Assembly: GCA_018067055.1 (NCBI GenBank)
Contig: JAGPVK010000332.1
Location: 1 to 29,214, forward strand
Direction: 5' to 3'
DNA length: 29,214 bases
From: Sphingomonadales bacterium
Lineage (GTDB): Bacteria > Pseudomonadota > Alphaproteobacteria > Sphingomonadales > Sphingomonadaceae
Of this stretch, positions 17,171 through 24,140 are shown in pieces; the first letter of the stretch is position 1, and each line of letters starts with the position of its first letter. The notes beneath the pieces were generated by a model. It had not been told where the DNA came from. It saw only the letters and a list, made by a program, of their open reading frames with translations, and searched no databases. The position numbers and the translations under genes were made by a program.

Positions 17171-17836
17171 ATGGGGCTAAAAATGTTCAGTAAAGATTCT
17201 TCAGGCGCACGCGCGAGCGGCGGGTTTCTCTTTTTCCTGCGCTATGTGTGGATCGCTGTGGCTGCAATTTCCTTTTCGGTACCGGCCGCAGCGCAATTTT
17301 CGGACAGCTATAATTTTCTGAAAGCCGTCAAGGACCGTGATGGCGAAGAAGCCACTAAATTTCTCAGCCAGCCCGGATCGGTAATCGTCAATACGCGCGA
17401 CCGCACGACCGGTGAGACTGCCTTGCATATCGTTGTGGAGCGGCGCGACATAATCTGGGTCGGTTTCCTGCTGCAAAAAGGCGCCAATCCCAATATCCGG
17501 GACAAAGCGGGCATGACCCCGCTGATGCTCGCCACCCAGCTTAAATTTTTGGACGGCGCCAAAACCCTTCTCGCCAATAAAGCGGACGTGGATGAAACGA
17601 ATAATCATGGCGAGACCGCGCTCATCCTGGCGGTCCATCTGCCTGATGTGGAACTGGTTCGCCTGCTTCTGGCAAATGGTGCAGACCCGGACCGGACCGA
17701 TACGCAAGCCGGCCTGTCGGCGCGCGATTATGCAACGCGGGATCGCCGGGCTGCGAGCATATTGGCGGAGATTGAAAAGGCCGACGCCGAGAAGAAACCG
17801 GAAACCACGGAAAGATTCTTCGGGCCGCAAGGCTGA
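17171..17836 (+). CDS. Exported ankyrin-repeat protein
   Basis: The 221-residue product has an N-terminal signal peptide (hydrophobic FLRYVWIAVAAISFSV, cleavage near PAAAQ at about 41). The mature part carries about four ankyrin repeats from residue 48 to 195. Consensus pieces are GETALHIVVERRD (81-93), LLQKGANPNIRDKAGMTPLM, then NNHGETALILAVH, then VRLLLANGADPDRTD. The C-terminus is a charged helix (ADAEKKPETTE). Ankyrin repeats bind proteins, so it probably acts as a periplasmic binding or inhibitor protein; no partner is evident. An alternative ATG at 17183 has GGGG about five bases upstream and may be the true start. It is convergent with mmcB (7-bp gap). Confidence 0.85.
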   Translation: MGLKMFSKDSSGARASGGFLFFLRYVWIAVAAISFSVPAAAQFSDSYNFLKAVKDRDGEEATKFLSQPGSVIVNTRDRTTGETALHIVVERRDIIWVGFLLQKGANPNIRDKAGMTPLMLATQLKFLDGAKTLLANKADVDETNNHGETALILAVHLPDVELVRLLLANGADPDRTDTQAGLSARDYATRDRRAASILAEIEKADAEKKPETTERFFGPQG

Positions 17837-17843
17837 TCCGCGA

Positions 17844-18362
17844 TTATCGGTAGCCCAGCTCGTCCGGTCCTGACTCAGGACTGATCCAGCCGCTGGAGAC
17901 TGCGGCGCGCTGCATGGCTCGCCGGGCCAGCCGCATGGTCTCCGTCTTGCGCCGCGCCGGAGCGAGCGCGTTGGTCGCAGCCGGACGCACCATTTCCGCA
18001 TCATAAGCATCGGCGATGATCAGTCCGGTGCGTTCGGGCAGAAAATCCGGTCCATGGACCGGCGAAGCGTCAAAACCGCTCGGCAAAGCCCAGTAGAACC
18101 GGTCACAATATTCCAGATATTCGGTCCATTTGCCATCGCCGAGCAAATCGCTCCGCGCTACCTTGATCTCGACAATGACAATCTGTCCCTTGGCATCGAT
18201 TCCCATCAAATCGGCGCGGCGCCTGTTCCGCAAACTGACCTCGGGTAGCACCATGATATCGTGGCGCAGAAACATGCGGGCGACGCCGCGGGCGACAGCC
18301 TGAGCCCCGGTCAGATCGGCAGAACTGGTCAACAGGCCAGACGAATCATTGATCGACATCAT
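17844..18362 (-). CDS. mmcB: MmcB-family DNA repair protein (putative PD-(D/E)xK nuclease fold)
   Basis: The 172-residue protein matches MmcB, an alphaproteobacterial family linked in Caulobacter to SOS-induced DNA damage repair. A restriction-endonuclease-like active site is visible: Glu41 in LPEVSL, Asp51 in RRRADLMG, and Glu65-x-Lys67 in IVIVEIKVA, the spacing expected for PD-(D/E)xK enzymes. SDLLGDGKWTEYLEYCDRFYWALP follows in two conserved blocks. Two adjacent ATGs are possible starts, and no clear ribosome-binding site or SOS box was seen upstream. It is transcribed alone, separated from the upstream hydrolase gene by a terminator. Confidence 0.85.
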   Translation of the reverse strand: MMSINDSSGLLTSSADLTGAQAVARGVARMFLRHDIMVLPEVSLRNRRRADLMGIDAKGQIVIVEIKVARSDLLGDGKWTEYLEYCDRFYWALPSGFDASPVHGPDFLPERTGLIIADAYDAEMVRPAATNALAPARRKTETMRLARRAMQRAAVSSGWISPESGPDELGYR

Positions 18363-18394
18363 CGGCCATGGCTAGAACATAAAAAGAACAAAGG

Positions 18395-18418
18395 AAAGGC
18401 CCCCATAGGGGAGCCTTT
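18395..18418 (-). terminator. Intrinsic terminator after the SleB-type hydrolase gene
   Basis: AAAGGC (18395-18400) pairs with GCCTTT (18413-18418). After one mismatch three more C:G pairs close a four-base loop. Read on the minus strand, the hairpin is followed by a U-rich stretch ending in five T (complement of 18381-18385), so it terminates transcription leftward, between the hydrolase and mmcB. Confidence 0.7.
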
Positions 18419-18441
18419 ACAAATCCGAACTTTCCGGCCGC

Positions 18442-19149
18442 CTAGCGATAGAAAATATGATTGTCGATTGTCGCCAGGCGCTTGAGACGCCAGCCCGGAG
18501 AGACATAGCGTGCGTGAAAGAAAAGCGCGCCTTCAACGGAGCTTTTCCAGCCATCGTTCATCGCGATCTTGGCAATCGCCACCGCGTCGCGCCAGTTTTG
18601 TTGTCCGGTCTTGATCGGAGGCATTTTGCCGCGACGGACAAAAGAAAACTGGCTGCGCTGGAAAACCACGCCGCAGATGCTGTCCGGGAACCGCGAAGAT
18701 TCGACACGGGCCAGAACAACGCGGGCTACGGCCAGCTGGCCTTGCAGTGATTCACCCTTGGATTCAAAATAGACAGTGCCCGCGAGACATTGCATTTCTT
18801 CATCGAGCGAACCATCGACCGATTGCTGTGCCACCAACTGACGCAGGGATTCGGCACCGTCATCGATGAAGTCACCGGTGCCAGCAAAATCGCGTTCGGC
18901 TTCACCATTGGCGATTTTGTCTGATTGCACGACATCCTGGGGAATCTCGGCGACAACTTCCCGTTCTTCGCCAAAAATAATCGCCTGATTGGATTCATCT
19001 TCTGCCAGCAGGGCCGGATCGACGAAAATCTCGGCTTCGGGCGTGTCATCGCTTGCTTCGAGGGCGAAAGACGCATCGGTGAACGACAAGGCCGCCACCG
19101 CAGTAAGGGCAAGCGACAAGACGCTTGTTGCACGAAAAATTTTGCTCAT
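18442..19149 (-). CDS. SleB-family cell-wall hydrolase
   Basis: The 235-residue protein has a signal peptide (about 1-29), an acidic, low-complexity linker (about 30-115, rich in Glu and Asp) and a C-terminal Hydrolase_2 (SleB/CwlJ) domain. The likely catalytic Glu129 is in GTVYFESKGES, followed by LQGQLAVARVVLARV, then FPDSICGVVFQ, QFSFV and GALFFHARYVSPGW. Proteins of this family in non-sporulating alphaproteobacteria are thought to be periplasmic lytic transglycosylases or amidases in peptidoglycan turnover. It is monocistronic: 205 bp lie upstream and a terminator lies downstream. Confidence 0.9.
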   Translation of the reverse strand: MSKIFRATSVLSLALTAVAALSFTDASFALEASDDTPEAEIFVDPALLAEDESNQAIIFGEEREVVAEIPQDVVQSDKIANGEAERDFAGTGDFIDDGAESLRQLVAQQSVDGSLDEEMQCLAGTVYFESKGESLQGQLAVARVVLARVESSRFPDSICGVVFQRSQFSFVRRGKMPPIKTGQQNWRDAVAIAKIAMNDGWKSSVEGALFFHARYVSPGWRLKRLATIDNHIFYR

Positions 19150-19354
19150 TAACCTATAACATTATGCGGTGAGCCCAGAGCAGATTATGACATTCTCGTC
19201 AAAACCGCCGAAAACAGACCCTGAAAAATCAAGGCGTGGGCCTGTTTCTGTTCTCCCCGTCTGCGTGTTTACCGCCTGTCATTTCCGACACCGAAACGGC
19301 AACCTGCGCATCAAAGTTGAGCGCCAATTATGGTTCTGGGGATTAAAGTCAAGT
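19150..19354. other. 205-bp gap upstream of the SleB-type gene
   Basis: A short frame exists on the plus strand but has no ribosome-binding site and no family resemblance. The gap should hold the promoter of the hydrolase gene on the minus strand. TTGACG occurs at about 19196-19201 on that strand but no -10 at a suitable distance stands out. I see no RNA gene. Confidence 0.4.
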
Positions 19355-19693
19355 TTACTGACCCATTTCGGCGATGAGCCGTTCCGCATCCGGGATGTCC
19401 AGTTCAATTAACCACATATCGGGGTCAAAACTGAATCTCTGGGCGATATAGTCAGGTAATTCTTTATGGTTTTCAGTGTCTTGAGGCCATATCTGTTGCC
19501 AATTGGGCTGGCCATCAAGCGACGGCATATTCTCCAGAAGCCTAGGGTTTCCCCCCTTTTCTACGCATTGGATGAGTATGGCTCCGGATATTCTGTCGCC
19601 CTTTTTCAGCACCGCACCGAAGCCGCCATTCTGGTTTACCAGCCTGAGCAGGGTTTTGACCTTCATGTCCGCAGAAAGCCGCGGTTCAATCAT
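19355..19693 (-). CDS. DUF1491 family protein
   Basis: From the ATG at 19693 the product is 112 residues, the usual size for DUF1491, a small cytosolic alphaproteobacterial family of unknown function. The typical pattern is present: IEPRLSADMKVKTLLRLV, then GGFGAVLKKGDRISGAIL, then a C-terminal segment DPDMWLIELDIPDAERL. The chosen start overlaps the preceding thioesterase gene by 8 bp. The longer frame back to 19777 is entirely within that gene and its extra residues are out-of-family. It is the last gene of the ptsN-thioesterase-DUF1491 group. Confidence 0.85.
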   Translation of the reverse strand: MIEPRLSADMKVKTLLRLVNQNGGFGAVLKKGDRISGAILIQCVEKGGNPRLLENMPSLDGQPNWQQIWPQDTENHKELPDYIAQRFSFDPDMWLIELDIPDAERLIAEMGQ

Positions 19694-20165
19694 CCTTCTT
19701 ATAGCCGGGCAAGGATGCCAGCGGGATATGCGAGCGCATGAAGGTCCCGGTGCCGCGGGCGATTTCCTCGCCCTCACTATCGATCAGTCGCGAATCGGCG
19801 ACGAACACCCGTCGCTTACCACTCACCCAGCGGCCTTCAGCGGTGACCGGACCGGATTTGAGCGGCTTGGTAAACAGCAGATTGAAAGCGGTGGTCAGGA
19901 TGAACCGGTCGGACACCAGACTGTTGGCGGCATAAAAGGCGGCATCATCGAGCATCTTGAAATAGGCGGTGCCGTGCACCGCGCCAGCAGCGTGATAATA
20001 GCGTTCATCGACATCAAAGAATATGCTGGCCTTGCCGGCCTCCACAATTTCCAGGCGAGAATTGAACAGACGGTTTATCGGCGCTTCTGCATATAGCCGT
20101 TCCAGTGCCCGGAAATGTTCCTGGGCCCCGCCACCTTCGCTATCGGTTGCAGTCTCAGCGGTCAT
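19686..20165 (-). CDS. PaaI-family hotdog thioesterase
   Basis: The 159-residue protein has the PaaI-type hotdog fold, which hydrolyses acyl-CoA thioesters. The central helix motif is AVHGTAYFKMLDDAAFYAA, with the Asp pair in the position of the catalytic acid (D in LDDAA). The strands LEIVEAGKASIFFDV, then TTAFNLLFTKPLKSG and RVFVADSRLIDSEG are typical. In many relatives the motif reads HGG; here it is HGT. The acyl substrate cannot be inferred. It lies 9 bp after ptsN and overlaps DUF1491 by 8 bp, so it is in the same transcript. Confidence 0.88.
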   Translation of the reverse strand: MTAETATDSEGGGAQEHFRALERLYAEAPINRLFNSRLEIVEAGKASIFFDVDERYYHAAGAVHGTAYFKMLDDAAFYAANSLVSDRFILTTAFNLLFTKPLKSGPVTAEGRWVSGKRRVFVADSRLIDSEGEEIARGTGTFMRSHIPLASLPGYKKDD

Positions 20166-20174
20166 GACCAGAGC

Positions 20175-20642
20175 TCAGGCAGCCTGCTGCTCTGGCTGCT
20201 TGTTCAGCAGCGCATAGAGCGCATCCTGACCCGATGCGCCACGAAGCTTGGCCACCATATGTTCATCCCGCAAGAAGCGCGAGACGGAAGCCAGAGCCTT
20301 CAAATGCTCGGCCCCGGCTTTTTGCGGAGACAGCAGGGCAAAAACCAGATCCACCGGTTTGCCATCGTGGGCATCGAAGGCAACGGGCTCGGCAAGGCGC
20401 AGAAAAATTCCGGCGCAATGTTCGATACTGGCCAGTTTCGTGTGCGGTATGGCGACTGATCGTCCAAAACCGGTCGAACCGAGCGCTTCGCGGGCGACCA
20501 GACCGTTGAGAATGCTGTCGGCATCCAGATGATAGCATTCCTGTCCGACGCGAGCGATTATCCGCAGAATATCTTTCTTATCCGTCACTTCCGGATAATC
20601 CCGCACCGCAGCGAGTTCCAATCTAACGGACAAATCAGTCAT
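20175..20642 (-). CDS. ptsN: Nitrogen-PTS enzyme IIA (EIIA-Ntr)
   Basis: PtsN is the terminal phospho-acceptor of the nitrogen phosphotransferase system (PtsP-PtsO-PtsN), a regulator of potassium, nitrogen and stress responses rather than a sugar transporter. The 155-residue protein carries the phosphorylated His67 in GRSVAIPHTKL, and the family segments ADSILNGLVAREALGSTGFG and DLVFALLSPQ. The start at 20642 is set by AAGGAAAG just upstream; the frame begins one codon earlier with TTG. It follows hpf, as in many proteobacteria, but a terminator-like hairpin separates the two genes. The EIIA-Ntr call is preferred over a fructose IIA because of the hpf neighbour and stand-alone domain. Confidence 0.93.
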   Translation of the reverse strand: MTDLSVRLELAAVRDYPEVTDKKDILRIIARVGQECYHLDADSILNGLVAREALGSTGFGRSVAIPHTKLASIEHCAGIFLRLAEPVAFDAHDGKPVDLVFALLSPQKAGAEHLKALASVSRFLRDEHMVAKLRGASGQDALYALLNKQPEQQAA

Positions 20643-20646
20643 CAAT

Positions 20647-20654
20647 CTTTCCTT
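20647..20654 (-). promoter_or_regulatory. Ribosome-binding site of ptsN
   Basis: AAGGAAAG on the minus strand ends four bases before the ATG at 20642 and decides this start over the adjacent TTG codon. Confidence 0.7.
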
Positions 20655-20732
20655 TTATCCCGGCACAACTCAGCCAGTTCAGCGGCTATGCCAGAATTCG
20701 GACTCCGCTACATGTTGGGCCAGCGATCAGAA

Positions 20733-20753
20733 AAACCGGTCAACCGACCGTTT
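20733..20753 (-). terminator. Intrinsic terminator between hpf and ptsN
   Basis: On the minus strand AAACGGTC pairs with GACCGGTTT around a GGTT loop (one bulged G) and is followed directly by a run of five T (complement of 20731-20735). It lies 17 bp past the hpf stop codon. The stem is modest, so partial read-through into ptsN is likely. Confidence 0.6.
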
Positions 20754-20769
20754 AAATAATATGTCGCGC

Positions 20770-21342
20770 TCAGCGATGCGGCTCTACCCAACCAATTGTG
20801 CCGTCGGAGCGGCGATAAACCATATTATGGGCGCCAGTGCCAGAGTTTTTGAACAAAAGTGCGCTGGTATTGCGCAAATCCATCATCATCACTGCGTTGG
20901 AAACGCTCGCTTCGGGAATGTCGGTGCTGGTTTCGGCGATGATCGGAGGAGATTCGCCATTAAGTTCGCTTTCATCTTCCTCTTCGAACGATTCAAAGAC
21001 CCGATAGGCCGCTTCTTCCTGCTTCGCAGCATATTGTGCCTGAAGATGGTGATCATTGAGCCGCCGCATGTAGCGGCGCAACTGCTTTTCAATCTTGTCG
21101 GCAGCCTGTTCGAATGCCTGATGGGCATCGCCTGCTTCGGCATCTGCCTTCAGCATCAGGCCCTGCATCACATGTGTCACAATATCGCATTTGAATTGCG
21201 CGTGCGGCGCTTTGCTGACGGTAACATTGGCGGATATCGCCTTGGCGAAATATTTGCTGGCGATCGCATTCATCCGATCATCGGCATGGGTTTGCAACGC
21301 ATCGCCAGTATTAACCTGATGTCCCGAAACACGAACTTCCAT
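20770..21342 (-). CDS. hpf: Ribosome hibernation promoting factor, long form
   Basis: HPF binds the 30S decoding region and, in its long form, drives 100S ribosome dimer formation in stationary phase. From the ATG at 21342 the protein is 190 residues. The N-terminal S30AE domain (about 1-105) begins MEVRVSGHQVNTGDAL and contains FAKAISANVTVSKAPHAQF. An acidic linker follows (ESFEEEDESELNG), then the C-terminal dimerisation domain from about 133 (VMMMDLRNTSALLFKN, NMVYRRSDGTIGWVEP). GAGGAG at 21349-21354 fixes the start rather than the frame opening at 21366. rpoN, a common upstream neighbour, is absent: dnaQ lies 46 bp upstream. Confidence 0.95.
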   Translation of the reverse strand: MEVRVSGHQVNTGDALQTHADDRMNAIASKYFAKAISANVTVSKAPHAQFKCDIVTHVMQGLMLKADAEAGDAHQAFEQAADKIEKQLRRYMRRLNDHHLQAQYAAKQEEAAYRVFESFEEEDESELNGESPPIIAETSTDIPEASVSNAVMMMDLRNTSALLFKNSGTGAHNMVYRRSDGTIGWVEPHR

Positions 21343-21348
21343 ATTACT

Positions 21349-21354
21349 CTCCTC
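21349..21354 (-). promoter_or_regulatory. Strong ribosome-binding site of hpf
   Basis: GAGGAG on the minus strand lies six bases before the ATG at 21342. It is one of the best Shine-Dalgarno matches in the window and rules out the in-frame ATG eight codons upstream. Confidence 0.85.
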
Positions 21355-21388
21355 TATATTCTGCACCGTTACACAATCTGTGATGCAG

Positions 21389-22087
21389 TTAAATCTCCGT
21401 CCAGAGAGGGTCCTTGATGCCCTCGATGAAAATCTTGTGCCGCGCCAGTTCTGCTGAGTCAGCCTGATGGTCTCGCGGTGTCATAAATGCCCTCCGCTCG
21501 GCACGCTGTGATGTTGGTCGCAGGCTGGCAATCGGGTTGTTCCGCTTGCTATCTTCTGCCAGGCCGAGGCCGATCTGTCGGCCACCGGTCAGTTCGATAT
21601 AGAGCTGGGTCAGCAGTTCCGCATCCAGCAAAGCACCATGTTTCACCCGGTGGCTGCGATCGATCCCATAGCGGGAACACAATGCGTCGAGCGACAATTT
21701 TGCGCCGGGATGCTTGGATTTGGCAATCGCCAATGTGTCGATCATCCGAAACCGGGAAATCGGCTGGTAACCGCACAATTGCAGTTCGGCATTGAGAAAA
21801 TTGAAATCAAACTGGGCGTTATGGGCAACCAGCTTGGCATCGCCGAGAAACGCCAGCAGTTCTTCCGCACCGTGGGCAAAGAGTTTCTTGTCGGACAGAA
21901 ACACGTCCGAGAGCCCGTGGACATTCTCGGCGGCCTTGGGCATCGCCCGTTCCGGATTATAATAGCAGTGAAAGCTTTCGCCGGTTTCGATCCGGTCAAT
22001 CATCTCGATACAGCCGATTTCGACCATGCGGTCACCATTTTGGGGATCAAAGCCGGTGGTTTCGGTGTCGAAAATTATTTCCCGCAT
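21389..22087 (-). CDS. dnaQ: DNA polymerase III epsilon subunit (3'-5' proofreading exonuclease)
   Basis: DnaQ is the proofreading exonuclease of the replicative polymerase. The 232-residue protein shows the DEDDh active site: Asp7 and Glu9 in FDTETTGF, Asp94 in HNAQFDFNFL, and His150 with Asp155 in HGALLDAELL. After the exonuclease domain (about 1-168) comes QIGLGL at 171-176, a candidate beta-clamp contact, then a Lys/Arg-containing tail that should bind the polymerase alpha subunit. It follows coaE by 27 bp and precedes hpf by 46 bp in the leftward gene run from the origin. The start at 22087 is the obvious one. Confidence 0.96.
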   Translation of the reverse strand: MREIIFDTETTGFDPQNGDRMVEIGCIEMIDRIETGESFHCYYNPERAMPKAAENVHGLSDVFLSDKKLFAHGAEELLAFLGDAKLVAHNAQFDFNFLNAELQLCGYQPISRFRMIDTLAIAKSKHPGAKLSLDALCSRYGIDRSHRVKHGALLDAELLTQLYIELTGGRQIGLGLAEDSKRNNPIASLRPTSQRAERRAFMTPRDHQADSAELARHKIFIEGIKDPLWTEI

Positions 22088-22114
22088 AAAGACGATATCG
22101 GACTGAACATTGGG

Positions 22115-22720
22115 TTACGCAAGAGATGCTTTCAGTTTCTCGACAAGTTTCTGCACCTGTCGACGCGTTTCTGCGTGAGGCAAGGATGTATCGATCACAG
22201 AATCGGCCTTTTGCCGTTTCTCCGCATCCGGCATTTGCAGCGATTTTATCTGTTCGAATCGTTGCTCGCTCATCCCCGGCCGGGAGAGAACGCGGGCGCG
22301 CTGATGATCGTCACCGGCCGATACCACGATGACATGATCCACACCTCCGGCACCGCTTTTTTCGAATAGCAGAGGGATGTCGAACAATATCAATGGCTGA
22401 TCCCGATTCTGCTCAAGAAATTCCTGGCGCATCGCCGCCACCGCCGGATGAATCAGCTTTTCCAGCCGCCGCAGGGCCACCGGGTCACCGAGCACCGCCG
22501 CTCCCAGCTTTTGCCGATCCACCCCGCTGCTGGTCGTGGTTCCCGGAAACAGGGCTTCGATGTCATCGACAAGAGCGCCACCCGGACCCTGCAACTGATG
22601 CACTGCGGCATCGGCGTCAAACAAAGGCACACCTTCGTCGACGAACATTTGTGCAACCGTGGATTTTCCCATCCCGATCGATCCCGTCAAACCGACGATA
22701 TAAGGCCGATTCGCTGCCAT
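22115..22720 (-). CDS. coaE: Dephospho-CoA kinase
   Basis: CoaE catalyses the last step of coenzyme A synthesis, ATP-dependent phosphorylation of the ribose 3'-hydroxyl of dephospho-CoA. The 201-residue protein has the P-loop GSIGMGKST at residues 13-21, the substrate-binding FDADAAVH (34-41) and LIHPAVAAMRQEF, then LILFDIPLLFE, the usual DxPLLFE signature of the family, and RVLSRPGMSEQRFEQI in the lid region. The ATG overlaps the aroE stop by one base (TGATG), showing coupling. The neighbours maf-aroE-coaE-dnaQ form a conserved alphaproteobacterial group. Confidence 0.96.
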   Translation of the reverse strand: MAANRPYIVGLTGSIGMGKSTVAQMFVDEGVPLFDADAAVHQLQGPGGALVDDIEALFPGTTTSSGVDRQKLGAAVLGDPVALRRLEKLIHPAVAAMRQEFLEQNRDQPLILFDIPLLFEKSGAGGVDHVIVVSAGDDHQRARVLSRPGMSEQRFEQIKSLQMPDAEKRQKADSVIDTSLPHAETRRQVQKLVEKLKASLA

Positions 22721-23538
22721 CAGGCGTTCAGCAATTTTCTGAGCTGGGCATCATCTTCCATCGGCGGTGTTGCGCCAAAAAACAGCTCGAACGCTAGCGC
22801 TGCCTGACCGATCAGCATGTCGAGACCATCGACGACTGCCAGATCGCGTTTTTTGGCGGCGCGCAAAAGACCTGTTTTCAGCGGCGCATAGACCAGATCA
22901 TAGACCAGCGCATCGGCGGGCAAGGGATCGAGATCCACCTCGAGCGGTGGTTTGCCCGTCATCCCGAGCGGGCTGGCATTGATCAGCAGGTCCGCCGCCG
23001 GCAATCGCGCGTCCATCGACAAGACACTGCCCTTGACCGACGCCTGCATCAGCATGCCCGATGCTTTCAGACCGCTGCGCGCGACGATGGTTATTTCGCC
23101 AATCCCGGCTTGTTTGAGCGCAAATATCACCGCCCGCGCGGCACCGCCTGCCCCGATCAGGATCGCATGTTTCCCCGACCAGTCGGTATCGGCGATCGGT
23201 GCCAGAAAACCGGCGGCATCCGTATTTGTGCCGATCAGACTGCCATCCGATTGCTTGACGATGGTATTCATCGCTCCGATCTTCTCACGCACGCCGCCGG
23301 GATCGTCGACCAGATCGAGCATGGCTATCTTGTGCGGTATCGTCACATTGCAACCGCGCCAGGCCGGATCGGCGCGACGCTGTTCAATATAGCCGGGCAG
23401 TTGGTCAGGCGTGACATGGCAGGCGCGATAATCGGCCTTGATATCCAGCCGTTCGAGCCAGAATTTATGAATCAACGGCGACTTGCTTTGCGTGATCGGA
23501 TCGCCGATCACCTCGGCATAAGGAATATCTGTGGTCAT
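22720..23538 (-). CDS. aroE: Shikimate dehydrogenase (NADP+)
   Basis: AroE reduces 3-dehydroshikimate to shikimate in aromatic amino-acid synthesis. From the ATG at 23538 the protein is 272 residues. The shikimate-binding SKSPLIH is at 18-24, catalytic Lys70 in NVTIPHK, Asn91-Thr92 and Asp107 (TNTDAAGF) line the active site, and the nucleotide-binding loop is GAGGAAR at 129-135. NASPLGM near the C-terminal half is also present. The start is chosen because the 51 upstream residues lie in the maf gene and fit no family; the chosen ATG overlaps the maf stop (ATGA). Confidence 0.96.
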   Translation of the reverse strand: MTTDIPYAEVIGDPITQSKSPLIHKFWLERLDIKADYRACHVTPDQLPGYIEQRRADPAWRGCNVTIPHKIAMLDLVDDPGGVREKIGAMNTIVKQSDGSLIGTNTDAAGFLAPIADTDWSGKHAILIGAGGAARAVIFALKQAGIGEITIVARSGLKASGMLMQASVKGSVLSMDARLPAADLLINASPLGMTGKPPLEVDLDPLPADALVYDLVYAPLKTGLLRAAKKRDLAVVDGLDMLIGQAALAFELFFGATPPMEDDAQLRKLLNA

Positions 23539-24140
23539 GACGGCAAAATAGACCGGATGCGGAGATAGTCCAGCAAATGCAGGAGCGGCAGCCCCATGAT
23601 CGTGAACTGGCTGCCGGCGATGGCGGAGAATAGCTGAGCGCCCCTGCCCTCGATTTCGTAGCAGCCAACGCAGTGACGGATATTGTCCCATTCCGATTCG
23701 ACATATTGCTCGATGAATGAATCGCTGAGCATGCGGACGGAGAGCGTCGCAACGTCAATATGCCGCCACACCGCGATCCCCTGTTCAGCAATGACCGCTG
23801 CGCTGAACAGCTTGTGCTTTCTGCCCGACAGCAATTTCAGATGTGCGATCGCCTCGGCGGGATCGGCCGGCTTGTCGAGCATCATGCCATCCTCCAGCGC
23901 CAGCACCTGATCGGCACCCAATATCAGCCCGGCTCCGATTCTTTGCGACAGCCGGACCGCCTTGGCCTCGGCCAGCGTATCAGCGAGATTGCGCGCGGTC
24001 ACGCCTTCGCTCTTCAACCCGTCCTTGAGCGCATCTTCGTCGACATTGGGCGCGATTGCCTCGACGGCAACGCCGGTCGCGGTCAGCATGGCCAGCCGCG
24101 CCTTGCTTTTGGAAGCCAGTATCAGGCGTGCGTCATTCAT
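23535..24140 (-). CDS. Maf/YceF-type nucleotide pyrophosphatase
   Basis: Maf proteins are cytoplasmic house-cleaning pyrophosphatases that hydrolyse non-canonical or modified nucleoside triphosphates. From the ATG at 24140 the product is 201 residues. The N-terminal signature reads LASKSKARLAML (8-19) and the central catalytic segment is LILGADQVL (72-80) with Asp77. The DQV (rather than DTV) motif resembles the YceF branch, which prefers 7-methyl-GTP in Escherichia coli, and so does the C-terminal GLPLLHLLDYLR. KPADPAEAIAHLKLLSG is the normal KP(x)n segment. The start overlaps the ppsR stop by 8 bp; the longer frame to 24185 lies in ppsR. Substrate is inferred from motif only. Confidence 0.9.
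   Translation of the reverse strand: MNDARLILASKSKARLAMLTATGVAVEAIAPNVDEDALKDGLKSEGVTARNLADTLAEAKAVRLSQRIGAGLILGADQVLALEDGMMLDKPADPAEAIAHLKLLSGRKHKLFSAAVIAEQGIAVWRHIDVATLSVRMLSDSFIEQYVESEWDNIRHCVGCYEIEGRGAQLFSAIAGSQFTIMGLPLLHLLDYLRIRSILPS

Noticed and set aside
16284..17180. 298-codon plus-strand frame
   Set aside because: Antisense to the YcgN and Sco1 genes, both well supported.
19169..19411. 80-codon plus-strand frame in the gap before the SleB-type gene
   Set aside because: No ribosome-binding site, no recognisable sequence, and it runs into the DUF1491 gene on the other strand.
20761..21417. 218-codon plus-strand frame
   Set aside because: Antisense to hpf, which has a strong ribosome-binding site and both HPF domains.
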